From the NCBI GenBank assembly GCA_034406715.1, contig CP137875.1, forward strand, positions 1-64,000: DNA of 64,000 nt, read 5' to 3'. Position numbers and translations under genes: made by a program. The DNA is from Rhodotorula mucilaginosa. Its lineage: Eukaryota; Basidiomycota; Microbotryomycetes; Sporidiobolales; Sporidiobolaceae. Positions within the stretch are counted from its first letter, which is position 1. Each line of letters opens with the position of its first letter. This document shows, in pieces, positions 1 to 10,607 of the stretch. The notes under the pieces were generated by a model. The model was given only the letters and a program-made list of their open reading frames with translations. It had not been told where the DNA came from and ran no database searches.

Positions 1-53
1 CCTAACCCTAACCCTAACCCTAACCCTAACCCTAACCTAACCCTAACCCTAAG
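1..53. repeat. Telomeric repeat tract (CCCTAA)n
   Basis: The first bases are tandem CCCTAA units, i.e. TTAGGG on the other strand, the common fungal and vertebrate telomere unit. The orientation (C-rich strand 5'->3' from base 1) is that of a left chromosome end. One unit near position 36 is a 5-base CCTAA variant, and the tract dissolves into unique sequence after about position 53. Confidence 0.97.
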
Positions 54-1532
54 TATGTAGCTTGCCTCTCTTTTTCCCGCTTGCAAATGCTTGTTGTGCT
101 CGTTACACTCCAGTTCGCCTAGCAACTGTGCAAGCGTGAGCTCATCCGGCTGGGGTTCGGATCTCCCTTCTCGGTTCAGAGGGATCGGATGGGAGAAGAG
201 CGAGGCAGGATTAAGACCACCGTCTGCAAGCGCCCGTGCTCGATCCAAGCGTGTTTTCTCGGCTCCGACTCGATGGCTGCAGCGGCGGGAGTCGACCAGG
301 CCGTATCTGAAAGGCTCGGCTCGGATGACCAGAATTGCTGCCCGCGACTGGTGAGCTTTTCTCGCCTCGGGCACGCGCGTAGCCTCATTCGCTCCAGCAG
401 TTCGCCTCATATAGTCCCGATTAGATGGGGGAATCGATTCCTGCCTTGGCCACGCTTTGAATCGGCGCTCGAGTCGCGAATCGCTCGGCGAGAGTTTTGT
501 CGAAGAGAATGACCAGACTCTCAAGCTGATCTCCGATCAATCCACGCCGCGGTTGGTCAGCCGGTTCAGGGATAACGTAGGAGCCGATGGGGAAAGCGAG
601 AAGAAGGCAGCAAGACCGGAAAGTTGACGGGGCGAGCAATCCGAAGCGCTTGATGGCGAGGGGTGATGAAGCCGGGCCGAATCGAGCGACGGGGCTGTTC
701 CGACGCCGCGAGGGCTGACCGCAAGGCAGCTGAGCGACGCACAATTGACTGTGAAGTCGAATGTCGGCGGCAAAGAGAGAGCGAGACGAGGACGACCCCA
801 GGCAGCTCGCTCCGCTCGCGAGATGGGAGGGGGAAGAGAGGCTCGCTGCGCTCGCACCAGCCAGGTAGCCCCCGCTCGCTGCGCTCGCACCAGAAGGCGA
901 AGGAATGGGACCAGCCAAAAGCAAAGGCGAAGCGTCGAGGCGTTGTGGTCGGTCGAGAAAAAGTTTCGTGTCGAACCGGCTTGTCCGCGGAGCATTGGCG
1001 AGCGAGCGGGTCGACTGACCGAAGCGACTGGAGCAGCCTCTTGCCTCTTGGTCACGCACATCCAAGCGTGGAGATCGAGTGCGTAGAGCTCAAGCATTGC
1101 CAGCCGTCTTCGGCGGGCCAAGATTCGGCGGCGGTCTCGAGACGGTCATCAGCGTCGGACGAAGCTCTGAGGACACGGCCAGCTCAAAAGCTCTTTGCGG
1201 CACCGCTGTCGAGTCGAGCGTCAGTAGCACAAACTCGAGCAGCGACAAGGAATCGAGATCACAAGTGAATCGAAGGAGGAGATGGAAGCGAGGTGGAGCC
1301 CGACACGCGGGGGATTCGGAATGACGCGCTCCCGATGGAGTTTCCCAAGCGAGCCCGAGTTGCGGCTGCTGCAGCAGGGCAAGCTCTCTCTCTTTCCCTT
1401 CACTCGCACTCGCTTCTCCCTCTCCAACCCCTTTGAACAAATCCTCCAAACGTGAGTCCACCCACTGCATCTCCCTCTCCGCGATCACTGAACTGCTTCT
1501 GATACTTGTTAACCCGCGGACCACAGGCAACC
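54..1532. other. Subtelomeric stretch without a recognised gene
   Basis: About 1.5 kb between the telomere tract and the first gene. Open frames exist on both strands but are Arg/Ser-rich with no recognisable domain, as expected of GC-rich noncoding DNA. It contains a perfect 20-base direct repeat (841-860 and 874-893). The last few hundred bases should carry the promoter of the SDR gene. Confidence 0.5.
841..893. repeat. Short direct repeat, two identical 20-mers 13 bp apart
   Basis: The 20-base string beginning GCTCGCTGCG occurs at 841-860 and again at 874-893, separated by 13 bp. A weaker relative (GCTCGCTCCGCTCGCGAG) lies near 807. It is a small local duplication in the subtelomere with no sign of a larger repeat array. 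Confidence 0.7.
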
Positions 1533-3186
1533 ATGTCGACCACCAAGATCACCTCGACCCAGCCGGCCCCGACCGACTTTTTCCAGAAGCCGCAGGGCAA
1601 GGGCTTCACCATCGACTTTGAGCAGCAGGTCAGTCCCCGGTTGACAATTTCCACACGCGTCATCATCTTCATCCCGCGGACTTGGGGTCGGGTAAATATT
1701 TGCAGGGCATTGTATATTGACTTGAGCACTGCATACAGGTCGTCCTCGTCACTGGTGGCAACGTGCGTAGCGGCGGCGGATCGAGCGAGAGTGCGATGCA
1801 GAGAGTTGACCCTTTTTTTCGGACGACGACAGCGCGGCCTCGGTGTCGGCATCGTCGAGGCCCTCGCCCAGGCCAACGCCAAGGTTGGTGAGTAGCAGAC
1901 GGGTCGAGAGAATCAGAATCAACGGAAAAGAGAACGCTAACCCGCTCACCCGACACGCAGCCATGGTGTACAACTCGGCCAAGGACGCGCACGACGTCGC
2001 CAAGCGCCTCTCTGAAAAGTGGGGGACCGAGATCAAGGCCTACCAGGCCAACGTCGGCGAGTCGGACAAGATCCGCGCCGTCTTTACCCAGGTCGAGAAG
2101 GAGATGGGTCCGATCCACGGCGTCGTCGCCAATTCGGGCATCTCCGTCGTCAAGCCCGCGCTCGAGCTGAACGCCGACGACTTTAAGAAGGTATTTGACG
2201 TCAACGTCCTCGGCGTCTTCAACACGGCCCAGGCCGCCGCCGAGTGAGTTCGGGGACTCCTGTTCTTCGCGAAACCCGAAAACTGACCACCTCGCCCGCC
2301 CCGCAGCCTCTGGATCAAGCGCAAGCAGCCCGGTTCGATCGTCGTCATCTCGTCCATGTCGGACACGATCGTCAACTCGCCCATCCAGCAGGTGCGCGCA
2401 GTCTCTTCTCGTCGGCGGTCCTTTTCCCGTGATGCTGACCCTCGTTAACCCATCGCAGGTCTTCTACAACTCGTCCAAGGGCGCCGTCTCGAACCTCACT
2501 CGCTGCCTCGCCGCCGAGTGGGCCCCGAACCAGGTGCGTTCCCGGTCGTTGCCGTGAGAAACTCCAATGAGTCGGGCGGGAATTGACGCCACCCCTTCCT
2601 CTGGCGCAGATCCGCGTCAACAACGTCTGCCCGGGCTTCATCGAGACCGACCAGGCGAGTCTCCATCCTTGGAACCCGGAGAGGAATCGCGCGTCACGAA
2701 AACTAACCTCACTCGCGCTCTCTCTCCCGAAAACAGACCATGCACATGGACCCGGAACTGCGCAAGAACCAGTCCGCCGAAGTTCCCCTCGGCCGTGAGT
2801 CCCCTCGCGCACGCCTGCACACACGCCCGCCGATTCGCGCGCAACGAGAAACTGACGCTGGACGTGTGTTTCGTCGCCCACTTCTCGCAGGTTTCTCCAA
2901 GCCGTGGGAGCAGGCCGGCCAGGTCGTCTACTTCCTCTCCAAGTACTCGAGCTGTAAGTCACCGGCGCCCCCTTTCTTTCGCGTGTGTGTGCTGGACGGG
3001 AGAAAACTGATCCTGGGCGTTTGCAACCCCTTTTTTTCCCTCGCGGGCGAGCAGACCAGACCGGTTCGAGCGCTTACGTCGACGGCGTGAGTTTCTCCTT
3101 CCCCCTTCTCCCGATATCCCACCCACAAAGAGCCCTTCAACTGACGCGCGTACATGCCTCGAATGCAGGGCTACCTCATCTGGTAA
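1533..3186 (+). CDS. Short-chain dehydrogenase/reductase (L-xylulose/sorbose reductase type)
   Basis: Predicted cytosolic NADP(H)-dependent classical SDR of 277 aa, most like fungal L-xylulose, sorbose or mannitol dehydrogenases that interconvert ketoses and polyols. Eleven exons: 1533-1628, 1739-1762, 1833-1887, 1961-2243, 2307-2391, 2459-2533, 2610-2654, 2737-2794, 2891-2953, 3055-3086, 3169-3186. The intron after 2654 has a GC donor. Visible motifs are TGGNRGLGVGIV (Rossmann cofactor loop), ANSGIS, the active-site Ser in VVISSMSD, YNSSK (catalytic Tyr and Lys), NNVCPGFIETD and the C-terminal YVDGGYLIW. The 24- and 18-nt exons are needed to build the TGGN motif and the C terminus. It is the gene closest to the telomere. 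Substrate is inferred from family only. Confidence 0.93.
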
Positions 3187-3682
3187 ACGCAAGAAAGAGC
3201 GCTTCTCTCTCTCTCTCTCGACAACGTCATCGCTATCGCTTTATCACCCCCTCACGCTCTCGTACAGTAGATTCATGAGTTGCATCACCAACCCCACCTT
3301 GTGTATACATGAAAAAAAGAAACATGGCATCAAACTTCGCGTGTCTCGCCGCGGTTGGTGAGAGGTGACAAAGTCAAAGCGAGATGGTTCGACGAGCGGT
3401 TCTCGGAGAGAAGTCAGGAGAGACGACGCTTCTTCGGAAGGAGAATGAGACTGGTACATCAACGAAAAGCAAGCAAATTTCACAACACAGGGCAGGTGAA
3501 AACACAGCACGTCCCACGGAACATGCCCGACAAGCGACAAACCAACCCCTCCTTCTCCTCCTCTTCTCCCCCCCCCCCCGACTGCTCCTCTCCCGTCTCA
3601 AGGAGCGCATTACCCTCCCCTGCGCCTCAACAGCGACTCCAGCGCCACCCATGCCCTTCCCGCATGAACGCACTCCCCCGTT
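3187..3682. other. Convergent 3' intergenic region
   Basis: About 0.5 kb between the stops of the SDR gene and the bHLH gene on opposite strands. It holds a CT-rich tract just after the SDR stop and a C-run near 3570. I see no gene. Confidence 0.5.
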
Positions 3683-4787
3683 TCAAACGACGCCCGCCGC
3701 CGCCGCTGTCGCTGTCGCTGCTGCTGGATCTGCTGCTGGATCGGCGGTCTCGAGTCTCGGTCGTTTGGAAGCCGGAGATGGAGCAGAAGGGGCTGGTATC
3801 GGCATTGGCATCGCTGAAGGTGGTGGAGGCGGAGGAGGTGGGAGCAGAGACGACGACGCTGGTGAAGGTCTCGGTTCGCCACCGAGTTGATCCGCTGTGG
3901 TGGTGACGGCGGCGGGGTTCCCCTCCTCTGGCCCCGAAGAAGAAGCCGGACGTTTCGACGCGCTTCTCGAAGAGGTTGAGCCATTCGCAACTCCCTGCTG
4001 CTGCATCGCCGCCACCGCCGCAGCGTGGACCACTCCCGCTCCCACTCCCCCCGTAGAAGAACCGCCCCCTCTTAAACGCCAGCACTCGTCCCTCCACGCG
4101 TCGCGTTCCGTCTCCAACTCGCGCACGCGCTGACTCATCAACAGCTTTTCGAGCGTCCACTGCTCGATGGTGCGTTTCTGTTCGAGTTGGAGTTCGGTGA
4201 TGTACGAGACGGCGCGTTGCAGCGTCAGGCCTTTGTTGGCGGTGGTGGTGGTGTTTGAGGAGGCGGCGGCGTTGGAGGAGGAGGCGGGTTTCGGGAGCGC
4301 GTTGGCGTTGGCGTTGGCGTTGGCGTTGGAGGGACCGGCGATGGGTCCCGAAGAGGAGGGAGACGCGGCGCGGATTTCGGGCGGCAAGAGGGCGGCGAGG
4401 GCGTTGATGCCGGCCGTGATGGCCTCTCGCCTCCTCCGTTCGACCTCTTTCTGCGGGGCGGTCACACTGGGTGTCAGGTTGCACAGTACACCGGCGAGGG
4501 AGAGAGAGTGAAGGGGTGCGCACGTGGTTGAGTTTCCTGGACTGTTCCCACTCGTCTGCCTTCATGGCGAGTCGTTCGTCGCTCTTGGCCCGACCGCGTG
4601 CTCTCGTCCCCGTCCCCGCAGCAGTCGTACGGCGTTGAGAGGCGGCAGTGGTTGATGATGGGTCTGGCGGGGGAACGGGCAGGGCGTCGTCCTCCTCCGG
4701 AACGACGAGGGGTTGTGGAGCGGGAGCGGGAGTTGCCGACATTTGTGCGAGGATTTGCGAGATTTGCTGGTCATCGCGCGTCGTCAT
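3683..4787 (-). CDS. CBF1: bHLH transcription factor, Cbf1-like
   Basis: Nuclear DNA-binding protein of about 343 aa. Two exons, 4524-4787 and 3683-4450. Splicing joins ...SRKLNH to KEVERRRREAITAGINAL, recreating the basic region RKLNHKEVERRRRE that is nearly identical to the E-box (CACGTG) reader Cbf1. Helix 1 ends in ALLPPE, and helix 2 follows a long loop (KGLTLQRAVSYITELQ, about residues 160-175). A heptad-like stretch after it (KRTIEQWTLEKLLMSQ) should be the zipper used for dimerisation. The loop is expanded by a SSGP/NANANANAN low-complexity insert encoded by a GTTGGC hexanucleotide repeat near 4300. The C-terminal third is Ser/Pro/Ala-rich. In yeasts Cbf1 controls sulfur amino acid, respiratory and centromere functions, and which applies here is unknown. 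Confidence 0.85.
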
Positions 4788-4960
4788 GGCGCAGCAGTCG
4801 AGTGTAGCGCCGGAGGTGGTCCGAGGCTGAGAAACTGCGCACGTGACCTTCAGCTCTCATCGCCTTGCCTTTCCCTCTCCGTCGATCCACTCCACTCTGC
4901 TACTGCATAGTCTAGAGTGCAGAGTCTGTAGTACGCCCTTACAAAGGCCCCCCGCCCGGC

Positions 4961-7511
4961 ATGCCGTACCAGTCGCTCGACGACTTGGTCAGCCAGCGAC
5001 AACCTCCTCGACCTGCTCATCCCGAACTCGGACGACCACCAGATGACCAGGAACAGGAACCGAGGGAGCAGCCCCACCTCGGCACGCTCGCCCTCGTGCA
5101 GATGACCGTCGGCATCCTCGGCGCCCAACTCGCCTGGACCGTCGAGATGGCCTACGGCACTCCGTACCTCCTCTCGCTCGGACTCTCGAAACCCGCCACC
5201 TCGCTCGTCTGGATGGCCGGCCCTTTATCCGGACTCGTCGTCCAACCCATCATCGGCGCCCTCTCGGACGCAGCGCACCACCACCGCTTCCGTCGAAGGT
5301 ACTACATCCTCTGGTCCGCAGCCTTGGTCGTCCTCTCGACCCTCGTCGTCGCCTACGCCCGCCAGATCGCCGCCCTCGTCGCGAGCTACGCCGGAATGGG
5401 AGACTGGGACCCCGAGACCGAGTCGCTCCAGCAACAGGTCGCCATCGCGTGCGGCATCGTCGGCTTCTACGTCCTCGACTTTAGCCTCAACGGACTCCAG
5501 GCCAGCCTCCGCGTGCGCCCACGTTCTCTCTTTTTTTGGACAGTTTGACACCCCCCGCTGACCACGTTCAACGGCAGGCCTTGGTGCTCGACATGTCGCC
5601 CGGGCACCTCCAGTCCGTCTCGAACGCCTGGCTCGGCCGCCACACCCACCTCGGCAACATCATCGGCTACCTCTTTGGCTACCTCGACCTCTCGCACTCG
5701 TCCTTCCTCTCTTGGCTGGACCCCGCCCACGAGCAAGGCGAAAAGGAAGGCTCGCAGTTTCGCAAGTTGGCCGTGATCAGCCTCGTCGTCATGCTCGCCA
5801 CCATCGCCATCACGTGCGTCACGCAGGAAGAAGGCGGGCGCGTCCAGGCTGCGGCTCCTAAACCCGACTCCTGCTCCGAACAAGAGCACCCGTCGGTCTG
5901 GAAGCGCGTGTGGCAAGTCGGCGCCGACGTCAAGCACAACTTTCGCCAGCTGCCGATCCCCGTCCGCCGAGTCTGCTACGGTACAAGTCCTCGCCACCTC
6001 TGACGACACTGTTACTCAGTCTGACGCGTATCACCACCCCCGTAGTACAATTCTTTGCCTGGACGGCATGGTTCCCGTTCCTCTTTTACGCGTGAGTCCC
6101 GACTTTTTCTTCCCGGCTCACAAGACTTGGAGAAGGGAATTAACGCCTTGACCCGCCCAGAACCACCTACGTCGCCGAAGAGTTGTACGCCTCCCTCCCC
6201 GACGACGGCACTCCGCTCCCCTCCCTCGACGCCGCCACCCGTTCCGGCTCGTTCGCCCTCCTGCTCTATTCGCTCGTCTCCCTCGCCGCGGGGTCCCTCC
6301 TCCCTTTCCTCACCCACCTCGCCCAACCTCCCCCTTCTTCCTCTCAACAACACCGCCACCAACAATGGCGGCGCACCCTCCCCGCTCGAGTCGGTCGACC
6401 GGGTCGGTACCTCCTCCAAAAGATGACGCCTCGGAATTTCTGGACGATCGGGTTGGGATGGTACGCTGCTTGTATGGCTTTGACGTTCTGGCTCAAGGGT
6501 TTGAAGGGCGCGACGACGGTCGTGGCACTTGCGGGGGTACCGTGGGCGATCACTTGCTGGGTGGGTCCTTCTTCTCTCTCGGGATTTGTTGGCGTGGTCG
6601 CAGCGGTAGAGAAAGCAGGATAGCTGATTCTCGAAAGGAAAACCCCCCTGCCCCCGCGCGCACAGGTCCCCTTCGCGCTCGTGATGGAGTCGATCCACGA
6701 ACTCGAATCGGCGCGAACCGCCGCGGCCACCGCCACCGCCACCGAACGCTCCCCCAGTGGCCTGTCAGACTGTCAGAGAACGGCGCCCGTCCCAGATGGC
6801 AACGACTATGGCACCTCCTCCACTTCGTCGCGCCCACGCCCACGAGAGGGACTCTATCCCGCCGCGTCCGCAGCAGCCGCCGCTCCGTTCCGAGTGACGA
6901 GTCTGCGCAATTCGAGCTACCAACCGCAACCGTCGTTCGGTAGCCAATCTTCGCTCGCTTCGTCGTCGTCCGTCGTCGTACCGGAAGAAACGCGACAATC
7001 TTCTCGCTCGCCTTTTCCGAACCCGAATCCGGACGAGCGAACCGCCTTGCTTCCTCCTCGCTCCGGCCCTCGGCACGAAGAAGCAGAAAGAGCAGCGACG
7101 ACGACTTCAAAACCAGTCGGCGGGGGGACGATCCTCGGCTTGCACAACATGGCGGTTGTCCTCCCGCAATTCTTTGTCGCCCTCGTCGCCGCCGCCATCT
7201 TCAAACTCACCGCCGCCTCTCGAAGCCCCTCACTCGCTCTCGCTCTTCTATCCCGACTCGCCACCACCACCGCCACCAGCGGAGATGATCCCTCGACCCA
7301 GCCACCACCCGGAGCGGGCTCCGAGCTCCAGGGCCAGAACGACGTCGTCTGGGTCCTCCGGTTCGGCGGGCTGGCCGCCCTGATCGGGATGGTCGTCAGC
7401 CGGTGGGTGTGCGAAACCAAGAGCGAGCGCGAGTACCGCGAGTACCTCGAGTGGGGTTGGAGGCGGGACGCGCTCCTTGAACCGCCGACGCCGGAGGGAT
7501 CAGGTTGTTGA
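4961..7511 (+). CDS. GPH/SUT-type sucrose or alpha-glucoside:H+ symporter
   Basis: Plasma-membrane MFS-fold transporter of about 748 aa. Five exons: 4961-5512, 5578-5980, 6046-6091, 6161-6560, 6666-7511. The N-terminal half has the SUT-type run WTVEMAYGTPYLLSLGLSK, then MAGPLSGLVVQPIIG and SD..HHRFRRR (loop 2-3). The 46-nt third exon rebuilds VQFFAWTAWFPFLFYA, a hallmark of plant and fission-yeast sucrose carriers. Later helices include NFWTIGLGWYAACMALTFWL and a C-terminal MAVVLPQFFVALVAAAIF. A long Ser/Pro/Arg-rich cytoplasmic insert (about residues 490-640) lies before the last helices, longer than in plant SUTs. With the SDR gene it suggests subtelomeric sugar use. Substrate is inferred. 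Confidence 0.9.
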
Positions 7512-7643
7512 GAGAATGGCGCGCACCTTTTTTGTACTCGACTTTTGTGTGCCGGAACATGAGAACAATGATATAAATGAATGCTTGTATTACTGCTTTC
7601 CTCTATTAGCCCGTTGTGATGATACCCCTTGTATGAGAGAGTC

Positions 7644-10266
7644 CTACACCGCCGCCTCGTCCGGCTTTTCTCGCTGCTGATGCTCCTCCACCCCCTCCTC
7701 TATCCGCTCGTCTTCAAAAGCGCCCGTATCTGATTTGCTCTTCTTCTCGCGATGCCCGACTTTGCCGATCCCAAAGAGGCACGTCGCGGCGATCAAGGCC
7801 GCCACGAACGCGAACCCGGCGGCGGTATAGAACGCGGCGTCGAGGCCTTTCCGAATCGCTGCCGGCGGGGTGTTTCGCTGCGTGCGGGGGCAAGAGAGTC
7901 GTGGAATTGCGGTGAGGGGAGCAGCGTCAGAAAGGGTTCGAGAGGAGGAAGCTCGGAGTCAAGATCCCGGAGGAAAAGTCGGAGGGAAAAAGGGAACAAC
8001 GCAACGCACCGCATTCGGATCATAGTCCACGCCGAGACGCTGCGCTTCGCGTTCGGTAACGCGGTCCTGGACGATGGTGCTGATAGCCAATCCCACTCCG
8101 GTCCCGATTTCTGCGGAGCAAACAGAGTTCAGTATGTAAGAATACATCGCAACGAGAGAGGACTGCGGCACGTCGGACTCACGCGTCGACATGTTGAAGA
8201 TGCTGCCAGCGAGAGCTTGATGTCCCGGTCCGGCGACCATAGAAACGTACAGAATCCCACAGGCGCTGTGCGAGCGAACGAGAAGGCGGCGAACAACTCT
8301 TGAGTGGTGAGGGGCCTTTTCCTCCCGCACGAGCAAAACTCGAACCAGACGACGGGGACTCACAAGATGAAATCGGCGCCAAAGACGGACAAAATCATGG
8401 CCGGGAACTGCCACTGCCAGTACGAGTCCTCGTAGTCCTGCACGGCAAACAAGAGCGGCGCGAGTCCGGTCCCGAGCGCGCCGAGCGTGATCAAGAACTG
8501 GGCGGGCACGCGCGAGGCCAGTATGGCGACGATGAGCTGCGCGCGGGGCCGGTGGAAGGGTCAACATCGGCGTCGAGGCGGAGAGAAGAGAGAGGATTGG
8601 ATTTCGGGGCCCTTACGTTGAGGAAAAAACCCGTGATGCTGCAGGGCAGGTAGCGAACCGTCGCCAAGATGGGTCTCAAAAGCATATAGTCCTGTTTGTG
8701 AAAAACGGAATGTCATGAGTCAGGCAGCTCCATCCACCACCCACGAGAAAGCAAAGTCCCGATCGCGCGCGCGCCGCACCTGAAACGTAAGCGAACAAAA
8801 GAACATGTACGAAGCGAACGCGCTCCACCCAAGCGCTCCGATCAGTTGCACGACTGCGAACCTCCCCTTGAACCAAAGCGAGGTGCTCATGAGCGGGGCC
8901 GAAGTCGTATGCCGTTCGAGGTGGCGTTCGTAGAACCAAAAAGCGACGAAGCACACGACCGAGACGGCGAGCAAGGTCGGGATGTACGGAGTTTTCCACT
9001 GGCGGTGATGGTGTGAGAGTGTGGATCAGCGCGGCAGCCTCAAAAAAACAAAAAACAAAAAACCCCTGTAACACGCGAACGCTCACCCCGTTGGGAGCAC
9101 CCTCGCCTCCCGCGAGCGAAAACGTCAACAACGTGACCGCACTCGTGATCAACGCGCCGCCGATCCAATCCACCTGCAAGTTGTGATCCTTGGCTCGATC
9201 TTGGGGCACGACCCAGAGTGCGAGCAAGCCAATCAGGGCGCCGAGGCCGGCCGAGACCCAAAAGACGCTGCGCCACGTATCGGGCGCAAATTCCGTCAAG
9301 CTGCGTGCCGGTACATACAATCACCGATCAGTCAAGGGATGGAACGTGAGTAGGAAAAATATGGCGCGCACTTACACTCCGCCAAAGACGGCGCCGAGAC
9401 TGCCGCCGAGGGGCGCGCCGGCGGAAAAGATGGCGAACGCAGTCGTCTTGCGCTGACTGGGCGGGAACGACGTGCCGAGGATACCGAGCGCCGAGGGCTG
9501 CGAGTCGAGTGTGAGTGTGTGAGTGTGAAGTGAGCCCCGAGTTTCTGAAAGACTCGTTGGAAAATGACAGAGAGGAAACCCACGATCGCAGCGCCGAGAG
9601 CAGCGCCTTGCATCGCGCGGAAAAAGTCGATCGAGACTTCGTTCTGAGCAAAGCCGCACGCGATGGACCAGATGACGAACCAGACCATGCCGCCGACAAA
9701 GACTCTGCGTGAACAGGATTCGTTTTCAGTCGGGAATTCCCCAAGGGAAACTCAAGTCCGGAAATGGCGAAACTCGTCGACTCACTTTTTATGACCGTAC
9801 TGCCCAGGACCAGAAGAAGTGGTGAGTGTCAACTCTCTCCCAAAGACAGCGAAAAGGACCGGGCACACACAATGTCTGCGATCCTGCCGAACAGGAGCAA
9901 GAGCCCTCCGAACGCGACCGAGTAGGCCGAGATGAGCCACTGCAAGTTGGTCGTCTTGATGCCGAGGTCGATCCCGATGGTCGGCAAGGCGAGCTGGATC
10001 GCCTGGACTTGCATGATCTGCCAGGGGCCGGACGGCATGAGTGGCGAGAAAATGTCCAAGAGGGGAGGTGGACGTACGTTGAGCATCATGGCGAGGGTCA
10101 TGGCGAGGACGAGCAAGAGCTGGCGGGCGGTGCTCAGGGCAGGCCACTCCTGCACCATTTCTGCGTCCTGCTGCAGCTGCTCGCCTGCCAGCGTTTTTGC
10201 GTCTGCGTCTGCTGCCGCCGTTGAGTCGGTGACGTTGACGGCATTGTCAGGCGGAGGCGCTGCCAT
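7644..10266 (-). CDS. MFS drug:H+ antiporter, DHA2 family (14 TM)
   Basis: Multi-exon membrane exporter. The start at 10266 gives a hydrophilic N terminus (MAAPPPDNAVNVTDST...), then ARQLLLVLAMTLAMMLN as TM1. QAIQLALPTIGIDLG and TTNLQWLISAYSVAFGGLLL follow, with motif A as LLFGRIADI, and YGHKK is completed by the next small exon. Motif C is AGAPLGGSLGAVFGG (encoded near 9410), typical of antiporters. Further exons give WRSVFWVSAGLGALIGLL, APLMSTSLWFKGRFAVVQL, ILYVSMVAGPGHQALAGS and IGTGVGLAISTIVQDRV. The last exon (7644 to about 7870) gives a final helix AAFYTAAGFAFVAALIAAT and a charged tail. DHA2 proteins export drugs or small metabolites, and the substrate cannot be read from sequence. It faces FOL3 divergently. 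Confidence 0.9.
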
Positions 10267-10607
10267 AGTCGAGCCCTCTTTACGCAGAGAGCAATCGCGT
10301 TCTAGTCCACTCCCTTCAAGTCTATGCTAGTGTATGGCTCAGGGTCAGGGGTTGACGCGGAAGCAGGAGCTGATGAGAATCCGCGAGCGAGCGAGCGAGC
10401 ACGCTGTAGCTCTCTTCCTTGAGCCAGGCACGTCTATACAGGCCGGAGTACAGCTATGTACGCGTGACCGTCGCTAGGCTGCCTACTCCGTCCCCGCTCG
10501 CCGCTGCCTTTTGCTGCTCCTCATCGCCCCAGTTTTTTTCGCTCAACTCGCTCCACTCGCCGCTAAAGGCAGCGGCCGGGGTCGAGCAGCAATTCAGCGT
10601 GGGTGAC
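10267..10607. promoter_or_regulatory. Divergent promoter region between DHA2 exporter and FOL3
   Basis: About 340 bp separate the two start codons. The downstream frame stays open back to 10419, so an N-terminal extension of FOL3 (for example a targeting peptide) cannot be excluded. I identify no specific factor site. Confidence 0.5.

Noticed and set aside
10419-10607. N-terminal extension of dihydrofolate synthase
   Set aside because: The frame is open, but the extra 63 codons lack conserved sequence and lie upstream of a Met next to the conserved start region. They are treated as 5' leader, although a targeting peptide is not excluded.
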